Positions 15,839 to 23,935 of a stretch of DNA of 64,000 nt are shown here, one piece after another. Positions within the stretch are counted from its first letter, which is position 1; every line of letters starts with the position of its first letter. Origin of the DNA: Muricoccus nepalensis (GTDB taxonomy: Bacteria > Pseudomonadota > Alphaproteobacteria > Acetobacterales > Acetobacteraceae); assembly GCF_006438825.1 (NCBI RefSeq), contig NZ_RCZP01000011.1, positions 62,001-126,000 on the forward strand. The letters run 5' to 3'. Under the pieces are notes generated by a model. That model worked only from the letters and a program-made list of their open reading frames with translations, was not told where the DNA came from and did not search any database. The translations under genes were made by a program, and so were the position numbers.

Positions 15839-16411
15839 TCAGCCGCCCACCACCGCGAGGCCGAACACCGCGATCTCGGCTTCGCGCAGGCTGGTCGGCT
15901 TCCACTCCTCGCCGCGCTGGGCCAGTGCCACCACCCGTGCCGCCGCGGAGCGCTCCACCGAGAAGCCGTAGGCCGTGATCGTCAGCTGCGCCGCCTGCTC
16001 GGTCAGGTCATTGGCCCGCTGCGACAGGATCTCCAGCGCCGCGTCCGTGCCCTGCTCCTGCTGCCGTAGTACCACCCCCTCCTGCGAAGCCTCCGCCGTC
16101 ACCCAGGCATCGCGCGCCACCTCGGCCGCCGTTTCCGCCCGCTCGGCGTAGGTCGCCAGCAGGTCGCGCAGGGCCGCCTCGCGACGCGCCCCCTTCTCCG
16201 GCGGCACGTTGTTCAGCACGAACGCCGCTACGCTCGCCTCCACCTGGTCGCGCAGGTCCTGCGACGGCATCTCGAGCTGGAAGGCCTCGGCGATGTTGCC
16301 GACCTCCCGCACGTCGGGCACGCCCTCGAACGCCTTCGCCACCTGCTCCGGCAGCACCCGCCGCAGCGGGAACTGCACCACGTTGTTCGATCCAGCCACG
16401 CTAGCCTCCAT
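15839..16411 (-). CDS. Hypothetical helical protein (190 aa)
   Basis: It starts MEASVAGSNNVVQFPLRRV. It is long, helical and Ala/Glu-rich (AALRDLLATYAERAETAAEVARDAWV), probably a coiled coil, with no membrane segment. It is convergent with the small gene at 15592 and divergent from 16527, across an AT-richer promoter-like gap (16412-16526). The function is unknown. Confidence 0.6.
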   Translation of the reverse strand: MEASVAGSNNVVQFPLRRVLPEQVAKAFEGVPDVREVGNIAEAFQLEMPSQDLRDQVEASVAAFVLNNVPPEKGARREAALRDLLATYAERAETAAEVARDAWVTAEASQEGVVLRQQEQGTDAALEILSQRANDLTEQAAQLTITAYGFSVERSAAARVVALAQRGEEWKPTSLREAEIAVFGLAVVGG

Positions 16412-16526
16412 GTCGTCTGTCTTGCTGGGTTGAATCTAATTGACCCCGCAGAGCTCCTCCAAGGTAAATCATTGATGCTGAACGATTATTTTTCCCGGGG
16501 CGCGGGATCTCGCGCGGAACGAAGGA

Positions 16527-16796
16527 TTGCCTGCCTTGGATGAAAACCGACCTCCCTACCGGCCCCTGACGGACACACCCGTCGACCAGCCCGACGAGCG
16601 TCGGCGGGGCGTCGTGCGCGTTGAGCCGGGCCAGCCCTTCGAGCACTTCTGCCCCGACTGTGGCCGGTGGGGAACCTTCGGGTTCGGCAGCGATTCCATT
16701 AAGGGCATCCCTGGCGTCTGGTACTGTGCCGAGCACCGGGAAGCGGGTGAACGGCGCTGGAAGGCCGCGGGCGGGCTCGTCGCCTCCGGTGACTGA
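16527..16796 (+). CDS. Small zinc-finger-like hypothetical protein (89 aa)
   Basis: The frame shows CPDCGRWGTFGFG and later WYCAEHREAG, a Cys-x2-Cys plus Cys-x2-His pattern that may bind zinc. The start is uncertain: the annotated one is TTG after GGAACGAAGGA, and another TTG lies three codons on. The AT-rich gap before it (AAATCATTGATG, AACGATTATTTTT) looks like a promoter. It ends ~100 nt before the intron 3' end. Confidence 0.5.
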   Translation: MPALDENRPPYRPLTDTPVDQPDERRRGVVRVEPGQPFEHFCPDCGRWGTFGFGSDSIKGIPGVWYCAEHREAGERRWKAAGGLVASGD

Positions 16797-16952
16797 ACAC
16801 CTCCGGGCTGTTGCGAGGTCTGGGCGCGTCCCCGCAAGAGCGGTGACCGCGCTCTACTCGGCCGTGAGAACGGCCTCCCCGAGCCCCCAAGCGGGGTCTC
16901 GGTTGGGTAGGCGCGGGTCGTCTCCTGCGAGAACGCCCCTACGCCCCCCTCC

Positions 16953-16986
16953 GAACCGTGCATGCACCTTTCAATGCACACGGCTC
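16953..16986 (-). ncRNA. Group II intron domain V
   Basis: 34 nt reading GAGCCGTGTGC, bulge and loop around TTGAAAGG, then GCATGCACGGTTC on the minus strand. Length, catalytic AGC and stem pairing match bacterial domain V. The maturase stop codon lies inside it (16971), so ORF and ribozyme core overlap. Confidence 0.85.
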
Positions 16987-18836
16987 TCCGCTCTCGCTGG
17001 CTGCCGGCCAGCATGCAATGCGACATGGCACCGCTGACACAGGACCGTTGTCTTGCGCAGCCGTGCTGATCGCTTCCACAGAGTCATCGGAGCCGCTTCC
17101 ATGTCCTTTAGGTGGCGGACGTGATGCACCTCGAACGGCCCGTTCGTCGTATTACAGACCTCGCAGGTTTCGGCGTTGAGTCGGGCGACAACGTCGTTCC
17201 GGCTCATCGCCAGCCGGTTGCCGACCGTGATGACGTCCACGGTCGGACTCGGCCAGGCTGCCTGCTTGAGGTGTTTCAGCCGCCATAGCTTCAGGACGCG
17301 AGGTTTGCCCCGGACCACGTAGCTGATCCCGTAGTCCGTTCCCATCTTCAGGTCCGCCTTTACCCGCCATGCCTTCCGGCGATGGCGCATCGCCAGCGTC
17401 TTGAGCAGGCTGCGGAACACGACCAGTTCCAGCACTCCCAAGGACGGTTTCGCGCCGTTGGCGATAGCGTAGTAGTTGGCGAACCCTCTGAACTCCGAGT
17501 TGAAGGCCATGACGATCTCGGCGTCGCTGGAATCCAGGAACTGCGGGCGTTGGCGGCCATCTTGCGTGGCAAGGACGCCATAGCCCTTCCGACGGCAGAA
17601 TGCCGTCACCTTGTCCCGGGGCACTCGCAGCCGGACATTGCCACTGCTCGGGCGATACCGGACCCGCAAGGACCGGCCACCCCGCCCCACGCGGCGGACC
17701 ATCGGTCCAGCCCAGGGCAATGTCCAAGTGGCTACATGGTAGCCCAGGAAAGGTGCTCCTCTCGACGCGGCGTGAACCCCGCTCTTCTCCGGCGACACCG
17801 CTAGGTTTAGCCGTTCCGCCAGGAAAGCCTGGACGGACGCCATTACCTCGCGAGCTTCCGCCTTGCTGCCGATGACGCCGATCAGAAAGTCATCGGCATA
17901 ACGGCAGTAGCGGAGCCGGCGGAAGTTGGGATCCATGGGATCGACGGACGGCACCGTCCGTCGTTCCTGCACGACAGCCTTGATCCGCTCCAAGCATTCG
18001 CGGACCTCGGCCTCCCCCGCGCCAGCAGCGCGGAGGGCGTCGATCTTCCAGCGCAGGCGGCGTATGCGCGCATCCATCGCAGTGTAGGCACGATGTGGCT
18101 TGCGCCGTGTGCCCCGATCGAAGCCTGCGCGCATCTCCTCCATGAACACGTCGAGTTCATGGAGGTAGATGTTGGCCAGCAAGGGCGAGACGATCCCGCC
18201 CTGAGGCGTGCCGCTGTAGGTTCTTTCGAACACCCAGTCGTCCAAGTAGCCGGCTTCGAGCATGCCTTTGATCAGGCCGATGAACCTATGGTCATCGATC
18301 CGTTTCGCGAGCTGCTTGAGCAGGATACCATGGTCGATGGTGTCGAAAAACGCGCGCACGTCCACCTCGATCAGCCATTTGCACCCCGTCCAGGTGTCCC
18401 GGATGGATTCCAGGGCAGTGTGGCAGGACTTCCCCGGGCGGAACCCGTGCGATTGTTCGAGAAACACAGGTTCGTAGATCGCTTCGAGGATGGTCCGGAC
18501 CACCTCCTGTACGAGGCGGTCCTCGATCGTCGGTATACCCAACGGCCGCATTTTGCCGTTGGCCTTCGGGATATACACTCTGCGGACCGGGCGGGGGCGG
18601 TAGGAGCCTTCTGCCACACGCCGGGCAAGTCCAGCGAGCTTCTCCAGCGTCATGCCGTCGAAGGTCTCGCCATCGATGCCTGGGGTCAGCGCGCCCGTGT
18701 TACGGGACACCCTGACGTAGGCCCGCTCGTAAAGATGAGCGGACCGCATGAGGCGGTGAAGGCCATTGATCCGCTTGCCCGACCGTGACAAGGCCGGCAG
18801 TGACTCGATCCTCTTCTCGATGATAGCGGCCTGCAT
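16971..18836 (-). CDS. ltrA: Group II intron reverse transcriptase/maturase with HNH endonuclease
   Basis: The product has 621 residues. RT blocks are visible: RRVYIPKANGKMRPLGIPT (block 2 region), HGFRPGKS, IEVDVRAFFDTIDH, GTPQGGIVSPLLANIYL, and the catalytic YADD near residue 313. A maturase/DNA-binding region follows. The C-terminus is an HNH-type endonuclease with CEVCN, FEVHHVRHLKD and CQRCHVALHAG (~552-605). These activities give splicing and retrohoming. The ATG overlaps the TGA of a 126-codon open frame upstream, inside the ribozyme region; that frame is more likely structural RNA than protein. All catalytic motifs are present, so the element may still be active. Confidence 0.95.
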   Translation of the reverse strand: MQAAIIEKRIESLPALSRSGKRINGLHRLMRSAHLYERAYVRVSRNTGALTPGIDGETFDGMTLEKLAGLARRVAEGSYRPRPVRRVYIPKANGKMRPLGIPTIEDRLVQEVVRTILEAIYEPVFLEQSHGFRPGKSCHTALESIRDTWTGCKWLIEVDVRAFFDTIDHGILLKQLAKRIDDHRFIGLIKGMLEAGYLDDWVFERTYSGTPQGGIVSPLLANIYLHELDVFMEEMRAGFDRGTRRKPHRAYTAMDARIRRLRWKIDALRAAGAGEAEVRECLERIKAVVQERRTVPSVDPMDPNFRRLRYCRYADDFLIGVIGSKAEAREVMASVQAFLAERLNLAVSPEKSGVHAASRGAPFLGYHVATWTLPWAGPMVRRVGRGGRSLRVRYRPSSGNVRLRVPRDKVTAFCRRKGYGVLATQDGRQRPQFLDSSDAEIVMAFNSEFRGFANYYAIANGAKPSLGVLELVVFRSLLKTLAMRHRRKAWRVKADLKMGTDYGISYVVRGKPRVLKLWRLKHLKQAAWPSPTVDVITVGNRLAMSRNDVVARLNAETCEVCNTTNGPFEVHHVRHLKDMEAAPMTLWKRSARLRKTTVLCQRCHVALHAGRQPARAESRVH

Positions 18837-19588
18837 CAGCAGAGCCTCTCGATCCGTGGGCCCAGTCTGCTTGAGCTGCTCATGCCGTTGTTGGCGGCAT
18901 CGTCCTTCCCCCGAGCCGAGGCGCTTTCGGTCCGGTCACCCGGCCTTATACGCATGCTTGTCCGCCCGTGGACGGCTGTCCCGGGCATTACCCCGGACGT
19001 TTGGGTACTACGACGGCTCCGTCGCCATACAGGTCCCGGAGAGGGCCTGCTGTAGGCGATCCCGTAGTTGCGCGAGTGGGGAGTTGCGGTGCGGTTAGGT
19101 GTCCAGTTCGTCTCCTTGGTCCCCTGACTGGGGTTACGCCGCGCATGCTGGCGAGAGGCGGCCCGGGCTGGGACCTCCTGTCCTGCGCGGGATGGCGTGT
19201 CAGCCGCGTTCACCATCGCCTACCCTTTCTGGCCGTTCGGAAACTTGGATTGAAGCAATCAAGCCTTCACCATGCGCACCTTGCCCACGATCCTTCCGCC
19301 AGGCTGCGGCGCCCGGCCTGGGATGTTGCCCCGACATGCTATGGTCCCGTTCCCCTTTCGGGATTTCAGCCGTCGCCGGCACCGGTAAGTCGGGTGGGCA
19401 GAAGCTCTGTCAGCAAGCTTCGTTCTCTCGAACACTCCCTTCTCCTCCGCGCCACAACGGCGCACGCCCTTCGGGTAACGATCCCTCGCGCGGTCTGGAA
19501 GGCACTCGGCGTGCCCAAGGTCCAAATGGTGTGCTGATGGCGACGGACTGGCGCCAAGACGGCTGACGGGGTGCCCGTGGCCCGCTCC

Positions 19589-19897
19589 GGCGCGCCGTGT
19601 GTGGATCAGCCTTTCCCTCGCCCATCTCTCCGGGCGGTAGTAGGACCGGGCCCCGCCCAGGTACGCAGGCTTAGGGTGGCGACCCCGCGCCGCTGGCATG
19701 GCAAGTATTCGCTTGGCATAAATGTCGGTATCGAAGTATTCGAAAGATCGAATACTTATGGAGAGTTCGGCGCCTCGCACCCGCCACGCCATCGTCGCGG
19801 GGCAGCCACCCACGCCTGCGCACCAAGACGGAACCCGCTCCTACTACCTGAGAGCTGCGCGAGGGAAAGGCTGATCCACACAAACCAGATGGCGCGC
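19589..19897. repeat. Giant imperfect inverted repeat (arms ~110 bp)
   Basis: The arms start at GGCGCGCC (19589-19596 and 19890-19897). A perfect 23-bp pair occupies 19599-19621 versus 19859-19881, and a 14-of-15 match (GGTAGTAGGA, CGGG) occupies 19636-19650 versus 19834-19848. More imperfect pairing (CGCAGGC, GGGTGGC, CCCCGCG, TGGC) continues inwards to about 19700 and 19780. At the centre is a perfect palindrome of 10-bp arms AAGTATTCGA and TCGAATACTT separated by AAGA (19734-19757). Confidence 0.8.
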
Positions 19898-20083
19898 CTC
19901 CACTACTGGGTTCACGCGACCTCGACCCCCCTGAAGGGGGGCGTCGGACGCGTGGACCTCCGGTGGGCAAAGGGCTCCGCCCTCTGCACTCTGGGCGCTC
20001 AGGAAAGTCTGATTAGTTTCCTAATACTTGGATGACGCAGTCTAAGCGGCTGAAATTACTATAGACACCGACCGCGAATACTT
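19703..20083. promoter_or_regulatory. CGAATACTT box cluster upstream of the 20175 gene
   Basis: Boxes lie at 19703-19711 and 19734-19742 (both reversed, AAGTATTCG), 19749-19757 and 20075-20083 (forward), with a partial TAATACTT at 20022-20029. The last one runs into CTTATAAGG, a possible -10. They are candidate operators or initiator/partition-protein binding sites. Confidence 0.6.
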
Positions 20084-20174
20084 ATAAGGTTCTCTTGTTC
20101 CCGAGAGAGGGAACGGCCGGAAGGCGGGGCTGCTACCCCACCCCCCGGCCTCACCAGAGACAGGAATTGCGATC

Positions 20175-20918
20175 ATGTCCCAGGCTATCCAGAACATCGC
20201 CGCCGCCGCCGCTTCCGACAAGGGCGCCGCCACCGATACCGCCATGGGTCAGGCCATCAAGGCCGCCGCCCCCCGCAAGCCCGCCAAGGGCAAGGCGAAG
20301 CCCGACGCCAAGGCTGCCCCGGCCGCCCCGGCTTCCACCCCCGCGCAGCAGCCCGCCAAGCGCCCGGCCCCCGAGCAGCGCGGCCCCGTCACCATGGCCG
20401 ACGCCGTGGCCCTTTGCCCCCACCAGGGCCTCGCCAACAACCTTTCCCGCACCTTCGCCCTTGAGAGTGTGGACATGCTCCACGTCCGCACCACCACGGA
20501 CCAGGGCATCCGGGATCAGGCCGCCGCCCTTACCGACACCCTCAACGAGCGCGCTCTTGCGATGCACCTTCAGCGTATCTGCGGCGCTTTCGTCGGCTCC
20601 GCTTACGGCGCCGGAAAGTTCTACAGCGACAAGGTGACGCAGGCCCGCGACCTCACCGCCAAGATCGCCAACGAGGACCGCGACGAGGACCGCGAGGGGG
20701 TTTCCGGTTTCGACAGCCGCGCCACCCGCGCCCGCCAGTTCGCCGGGGAAATGGGCATCCAGGCCGCAACCCTCCTCGCCGCCGCCGAGGGTGCGCTTGA
20801 CGCCTTCGAGCACCTGACCGGCGAGACGTGGAAGCCCTACGACACCCGCCGCCCCGACAACACCCGCTCCGTTTCCCGCCGCTCCGCCGCCGAGGAAATG
20901 GACGCCTTCAAGAAGTAA
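20175..20918 (+). CDS. Ala/Pro/Lys-rich N-terminus hypothetical plasmid protein (247 aa)
   Basis: Starts MSQAIQNIAAAAASDKG after CAGGAATTGCGATC. Residues ~1-75 are a low-complexity, positively charged Ala/Pro/Lys region (KAAAPRKPAKGKAKPDAKAAP), likely disordered and able to bind nucleic acid. The rest is a helical domain (LNERALAMHLQRICGAFVGSAYGAGKFYSDK). Codon use leans on CTT and CCC more than the neighbours, perhaps a sign of separate origin. Because it lies directly after the palindrome/box region, it is a candidate for the protein that acts there, but no known Rep or Par motif is visible. Confidence 0.6.
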   Translation: MSQAIQNIAAAAASDKGAATDTAMGQAIKAAAPRKPAKGKAKPDAKAAPAAPASTPAQQPAKRPAPEQRGPVTMADAVALCPHQGLANNLSRTFALESVDMLHVRTTTDQGIRDQAAALTDTLNERALAMHLQRICGAFVGSAYGAGKFYSDKVTQARDLTAKIANEDRDEDREGVSGFDSRATRARQFAGEMGIQAATLLAAAEGALDAFEHLTGETWKPYDTRRPDNTRSVSRRSAAEEMDAFKK

Positions 20919-20926
20919 GGCACACC

Positions 20927-20950
20927 GGGCGGGGGCTTCGGTCCCCGCCC
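20927..20950 (+). terminator. Terminator after the 20175 gene
   Basis: An 8-bp stem with arms GGGCGGGG and CCCCGCCC around GCTTCGGT begins 9 nt after the stop and is followed by TTCCT. Confidence 0.75.
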
Positions 20951-21065
20951 TTCCTGCCACCGCCGGCCAGGGGGGCGCCGCCCTCCGGGCTCTGCCCTCC
21001 TGGACCCCCCGCAACTTGGCCGGCTCCCACCACACCCGCATGGCGCCCGGCCGCGGATCTGCGGA

Positions 21066-21089
21066 CGGCGCTTCGCGCCGGGGCTTTTT
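21066..21089 (+). terminator. Second hairpin with T-run
   Basis: A CGGCG/CGCCG stem around CTTCG is followed by GGGCTTTTT. It lies in the gene-free gap 20951-21269, in which I see no coding sequence; remnants of a GC-rich sequence with short inverted repeats fill the rest. Confidence 0.6.
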
Positions 21090-21269
21090 AGCGGCGACCC
21101 CTTCGGGGTCACGGTGACGCACGGGCTGCACTGTCACGCGGGCCATGCCCCCTCAGGCAGGGCAGGGCCGCCCTGGTCGCAACGCCGCTTCGCGACGCCG
21201 CGCCCAGCGCAACCCGGCCCCGCCAGGGCGCATGGCGACGACCACGGACCAGCCTCATCGCAGCGCATC

Positions 21270-21282
21270 CCGTTCGCGCCGA
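21270..21282 (+). promoter_or_regulatory. CCGTTYGCGCCGA motif before the 21302 gene
   Basis: CCGTTCGCGCCGA in sense orientation. The distance to the annotated ATG is only 19 nt, shorter than the usual 35-45, which may mean the real start of the protein is further downstream. Confidence 0.6.
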
Positions 21283-21301
21283 ACCGGAGCACTCTTCACA
21301 A

Positions 21302-21619
21302 ATGCCCGACGCTCTGTCAGATTCTTGGTTCACCGTAACGGAAGTTGGCGAGTGTGTTCAAAGCGAACACACATCCTTGCTTCCTCACTCGCCTGTCTCG
21401 GGCAGCCGGCTGTTGGCTTGGCTCATCACCCTCGGTTGGACCGAGCGCGAACTGGCCCGACGCACCGGCCGTCACCAGACCACCATCCGTCGCTGGATCA
21501 ACGGACGCAGTCCTATCGACCCGGATGTGGCCGCCTGGCTCGCCATGCTCGCGGCGTTCGTCGCGGCCCATCCGGGACCGCGCATCGTCAGCCCCGGTCG
21601 GGATGCTTCCGGTCACTGA
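21302..21619 (+). CDS. Small helix-turn-helix DNA-binding protein
   Basis: The product has 105 residues if it starts at MPDALSDSW. Residues ~38-75 (LLAWLITLGWTERELARRTGRHQTTIRRWINGRSPI) are a Cro/XRE-type helix-turn-helix, followed by a helix DVAAWLAMLAAFVAAHP. The first ~35 residues cover a strong inverted repeat (see 21347-21393) and look poorly protein-like, so translation may start later, for example at the TTG of LLAWL. It is a candidate regulator of the transfer genes and shares their upstream motif. Its 3' end overlaps the convergent small membrane protein gene by 32 nt. Confidence 0.6.
   Translation: MPDALSDSWFTVTEVGECVQSEHTSLLPHSPVSGSRLLAWLITLGWTERELARRTGRHQTTIRRWINGRSPIDPDVAAWLAMLAAFVAAHPGPRIVSPGRDASGH
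21347..21393 (+). promoter_or_regulatory. Nested inverted repeats with GTGTGTTC...GAACACAC
   Basis: Inner arms GTGTGTTC and GAACACAC (loop AAAGC) lie at 21352-21372. Outer arms GGCGAGTG and CACTCGCC lie at 21347-21354 and 21386-21393 and share bases with the inner stem, so the two folds are mutually exclusive in part. The inner part plus the following CTTGCTTC recurs at 45286-45320. Confidence 0.55.
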
Positions 21620-21785
21620 AGGCCAGGATCAGCACCACAAAGCCAATCGCCCCACACCAGCCGACCTGGGCCACTTCACGGGCCTGAGGACCAGATGCCA
21701 GCAGGGCGCCGAGGACGCAGAACACTGCCCCGGCGGCGAACCAGAGCGATCCCGGAGGGGCTTTGCTGACGAGCTTCGCAAACAT
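21588..21785 (-). CDS. Small two-TM membrane protein (65 aa)
   Basis: Starts MFAKLVSKAPPGSLW after AGGAGATCTGAG, a good ribosome-binding site, which supports the gene despite its small size. Two hydrophobic segments are visible (LWFAAGAVFCVLGALLA and VGWCGAIGFVVLILAF), with a basic C-terminus. It could be a small conjugation-related inner-membrane protein. The family is not recognised. Confidence 0.6.
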   Translation of the reverse strand: MFAKLVSKAPPGSLWFAAGAVFCVLGALLASGPQAREVAQVGWCGAIGFVVLILAFSDRKHPDRG

Positions 21786-21867
21786 CTCAGATCTCCTGTG
21801 CCATCTAGCCAGAATGTGCCGTGGAACGCGGTTTCATAGTGAACCAGAGAACCGAGTAAAACGTGAA

Positions 21868-21900
21868 GGGGGGCCGCAGCAGTGCTGCGACCCCCCTTTT
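21868..21900. terminator. Strong bidirectional terminator
   Basis: A long stem pairs GGGGGG...CGCAGCA with TGCTGCG...CCCCCC (21868-21896). TTTT follows on the plus strand and TTCACGTTTT on the minus strand, ending the minus-strand gene at 21921. Confidence 0.85.
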
Positions 21901-21920
21901 CCGCACCCGCTTTCTACACT

Positions 21921-22337
21921 CTAGCCACGGGGCCTGATGTAATCAAAGCCCAGGCGATTGTTCGACATCATCGCCGGGATACAGCGGGTTTGCGGGTTGC
22001 TGACGTTGCGCCAGGGAACGACTTTGTTGGCCGCAATCCAACCCGGACGGCCGTCCATGTGCAGCATCTGCAGATAGCCATTCACTTCGTGCCTCGGGCT
22101 CGCCACGATGACGTTGGCCGTCGCGACCCCGAGCTTGGCAGCGTTCGGCGACGGCTCTGCCAGCACTGCAGGAGCGTTTTCCCAATCGGCCAACTGCTCA
22201 TTCGTCAGGTTCAGCATCATGCAGCTGTAGCCCTGAACGTGGCCCGTCACCGTGAGCGGCTGACGTGGCTGGGCAACTGCCACGGCACTCATCGCTCCGA
22301 GGAAGATCGCGGTCATCGCACCAATCGTGGTTTTCAC
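21921..22337 (-). CDS. Secreted hypothetical protein, SH3-like (138 aa)
   Basis: GTG start after AAGGGGAACAACGAC. A signal peptide (MKTTIGAMTAIFLGAMSAVAVAQ) is followed by a ~115-residue periplasmic domain with two Cys (SCMMLN and TRCIP). The middle (GVATANVIVASP, GYLQMLHMDGRPGWI) resembles a bacterial SH3-like module, often found in cell-wall-associated proteins; this is a weak resemblance. It lies 13 nt after the transglycosylase gene on the same strand, so the two are probably co-transcribed and both act in the periplasm. Confidence 0.6.
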   Translation of the reverse strand: MKTTIGAMTAIFLGAMSAVAVAQPRQPLTVTGHVQGYSCMMLNLTNEQLADWENAPAVLAEPSPNAAKLGVATANVIVASPRHEVNGYLQMLHMDGRPGWIAANKVVPWRNVSNPQTRCIPAMMSNNRLGFDYIRPRG

Positions 22338-22350
22338 GTCGTTGTTCCCC

Positions 22351-23187
22351 TTAGATCCCTGTCAGGACAGGTTGATAAGCTGCGTCCCCCATCTTGGCCG
22401 CAACACTAGCCCGCCATTGTCCTACCGTCGTCGATTGGCCAATTCCATTCCCCTGGAGTTGCGCCGGCGTATACCGGCTCAACACCTCCGACATCAGTTG
22501 GGTATCCCCTGCTTGCGCAAGGGGGACCGTATAAAGCCCCCCAAAGTTGTAACCGCCACGGACGTCGAGGACCGTTGGATTGCTGATCCCTGCCGCCTGC
22601 AACTTGGCAGCTTCGCTGCGCAGGGTCGCCGCCGCCGATATGGCTTGGTTCCCCGGGTCCATCGAGCCGTCGACCCCTCGCTGTATCGTGCCGGCCAGGT
22701 TCGGGTTGTAGCGGACTGCCTGCGTCAGCCCGCTCTCGAAGGTGCTGTCCAGCATCTGGAATGCCCCTCGGATCTGGCTTCCAGATCGAGCGGCGACGTT
22801 TTGGCATCCACTCTCCACCATGCAGGTCGCCGCCAAGGCGGAGGGATTTACCCCGACCGACGTAGCGCCTTCGCTCGCCGACGCGCCCCAGCTGCGGGAA
22901 TTCATGGTGTCGAGAGCGACACTGGCGCCGGCTTCGGTTGCCCCACCCGTGTCCCCGGTAGCTCCGGTTCCTCCCCCAGTGCTTGGGTTCACCACACCTG
23001 GATCAGGCACGATGGTAAAGGAGCCCAGGCCGATCTCCATCACTCGAGGGATCACCTGTTCCGGAACCCCGCTCATCGTCACCGGCCCTGCCTGCGCCAT
23101 GGCTAGGTCCGGCACCATGGCCAAGCACAACGCTGCCAGTGCAGGCCGTAGCCTCTGCTGACATTCCTTGTTTCGGCTTCTTGCCAT
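22351..23187 (-). CDS. Secreted lytic-transglycosylase-like protein
   Basis: Start MARSRNKECQQRL is chosen because AGAGGAGGCGACGGTG precedes it; the longer frame passes through the regulatory motif. The 278-residue protein has a signal peptide (ALAALCLAMVPDLAMAQ), a Gly/Thr-rich linker, then a lysozyme-like domain with TCMVESGCQNVAARSGSQIRG (Glu in a SLT-like ES motif) and AFQMLDSTF. It probably opens peptidoglycan for the transfer apparatus. A second, different transglycosylase is encoded at 41189-41698. Confidence 0.7.
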   Translation of the reverse strand: MARSRNKECQQRLRPALAALCLAMVPDLAMAQAGPVTMSGVPEQVIPRVMEIGLGSFTIVPDPGVVNPSTGGGTGATGDTGGATEAGASVALDTMNSRSWGASASEGATSVGVNPSALAATCMVESGCQNVAARSGSQIRGAFQMLDSTFESGLTQAVRYNPNLAGTIQRGVDGSMDPGNQAISAAATLRSEAAKLQAAGISNPTVLDVRGGYNFGGLYTVPLAQAGDTQLMSEVLSRYTPAQLQGNGIGQSTTVGQWRASVAAKMGDAAYQPVLTGI

Positions 23188-23225
23188 CACCGTCGCCTCC
23201 TCTGCGACCGGCTCCACTCTCTCAG

Positions 23226-23240
23226 TGATCGACGCAAACG
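23226..23240 (-). promoter_or_regulatory. CCGTTYGCGCCGA-type motif before the 23187 gene
   Basis: The minus strand reads CCGTTTGCGTCGATC, one mismatch in the core, 38 nt before the start codon. Confidence 0.65.
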
Positions 23241-23275
23241 GAGCCGGGTCCGTGAGCAGGGCCCGGCTCCTTGCT

Positions 23276-23935
23276 TCACCGAGGGGGCGGGGAGGGTTGG
23301 GCGGCTGTCACCGGGGCTGCGAACATCCGATCCGCAGCGCAGTATCCTCGCCCGGCCGCGTTGACCTCCATGCTCTGCCGACACCGTTCGATGGCTGATG
23401 TCGCGTCCCAACTCTGCCAGAGATGGACCGAGTAGCCCGCCGAGAAGATGAGCCCGGCAATTGCCAGGGTCTTGAGGTATTCCCGCCGGAGCAGCCGCTT
23501 GTTGTGGGTCAGCTCCTTCACCACGACCGTATCCCGGAGCACGTTCGAGATCTCCGGTCCGATGTACTCGATGACCTTCGTGAGGGCCTTCTCCGCCTCG
23601 GCCTCGGCCGCCACCCCTGCCGCCTGTGTCTGGCGGATCGTGCTGTCGGCCAGAGCGATCATCACCTCCAGCCGCTGCATCTGAGCCTCATTGAGGCCCT
23701 GAGCAGCTGCGACGACACCCCGGAGGTCTTCGCCGAAGGCTACCGCCATGTTGCCGAAGGAGCGCTGCGCCCCAGCCATGGTCGCAACGAACTTCGCTTC
23801 CGGGTGCCCGGGAAGGATGTTGAACTCCTCCAGCGCCGCAGTCAGGCCCTGCAGTGCTTCCTCAAGCCGCTGCCGGGCTTCCTCGCCACGAACGACCAGC
23901 GCGGTTCCGGGACTGACTGTCATGCCGTCCATCAC
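23276..23935 (-). CDS. Coiled-coil membrane protein, third gene of the Stb-like operon
   Basis: 219 residues. The N-terminal ~140 residues are helical (ARQRLEEALQGLTAALEEF, LNEAQMQRLEVMIALADST). A single transmembrane segment follows (YLKTLAIAGLIFSAGYSVHLW, ~155-175), then a short tail with two Cys. Its start overlaps the stop of the P-loop ATPase gene (TGATG), so the two are translationally coupled. By position it corresponds to StbC of R388-type operons, but no sequence match is claimed. Confidence 0.65.
   Translation of the reverse strand: MMDGMTVSPGTALVVRGEEARQRLEEALQGLTAALEEFNILPGHPEAKFVATMAGAQRSFGNMAVAFGEDLRGVVAAAQGLNEAQMQRLEVMIALADSTIRQTQAAGVAAEAEAEKALTKVIEYIGPEISNVLRDTVVVKELTHNKRLLRREYLKTLAIAGLIFSAGYSVHLWQSWDATSAIERCRQSMEVNAAGRGYCAADRMFAAPVTAAQPSPPPR

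Larger units (their letters stand above)
16904..19465 (-). mobile_element. Group II intron (minus strand), ends approximate
   Basis: On the minus strand the element runs from a GTGCG-type 5' end (GTGCGCCGTTG at 19465) to about CTACCCAAC at 16904. Inside are a ~630-nt structured 5' region, a maturase ORF (18836-16971) and a textbook 34-nt domain V at 16953-16986, followed by a domain VI-like stem. A second GTGCG at 19280 is an alternative 5' end. I could not match exon-binding to intron-binding sites, so the exact ends need a junction comparison. The flank on the 3' exon side has several short hairpins (16840-16900). Confidence 0.75.
19466..20174. other. ~0.7-kb gene-free region with origin-like architecture
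   Basis: I see no credible gene here. The region is unusually AT-rich in patches for this window and contains a giant imperfect palindrome and repeated CGAATACTT boxes (both listed separately). It lies between the intron 5' exon and the gene at 20175. It could be a replication or partition site, or a complex operator. Confidence 0.6.

Noticed and set aside
18836-19216. 126-codon open frame before the intron maturase (MVNAADTPSRAG...)
   Set aside because: It lies in the ribozyme 5' region, and its sequence looks like structured RNA, not protein. The TGATG overlap with the maturase start may still matter for translation.
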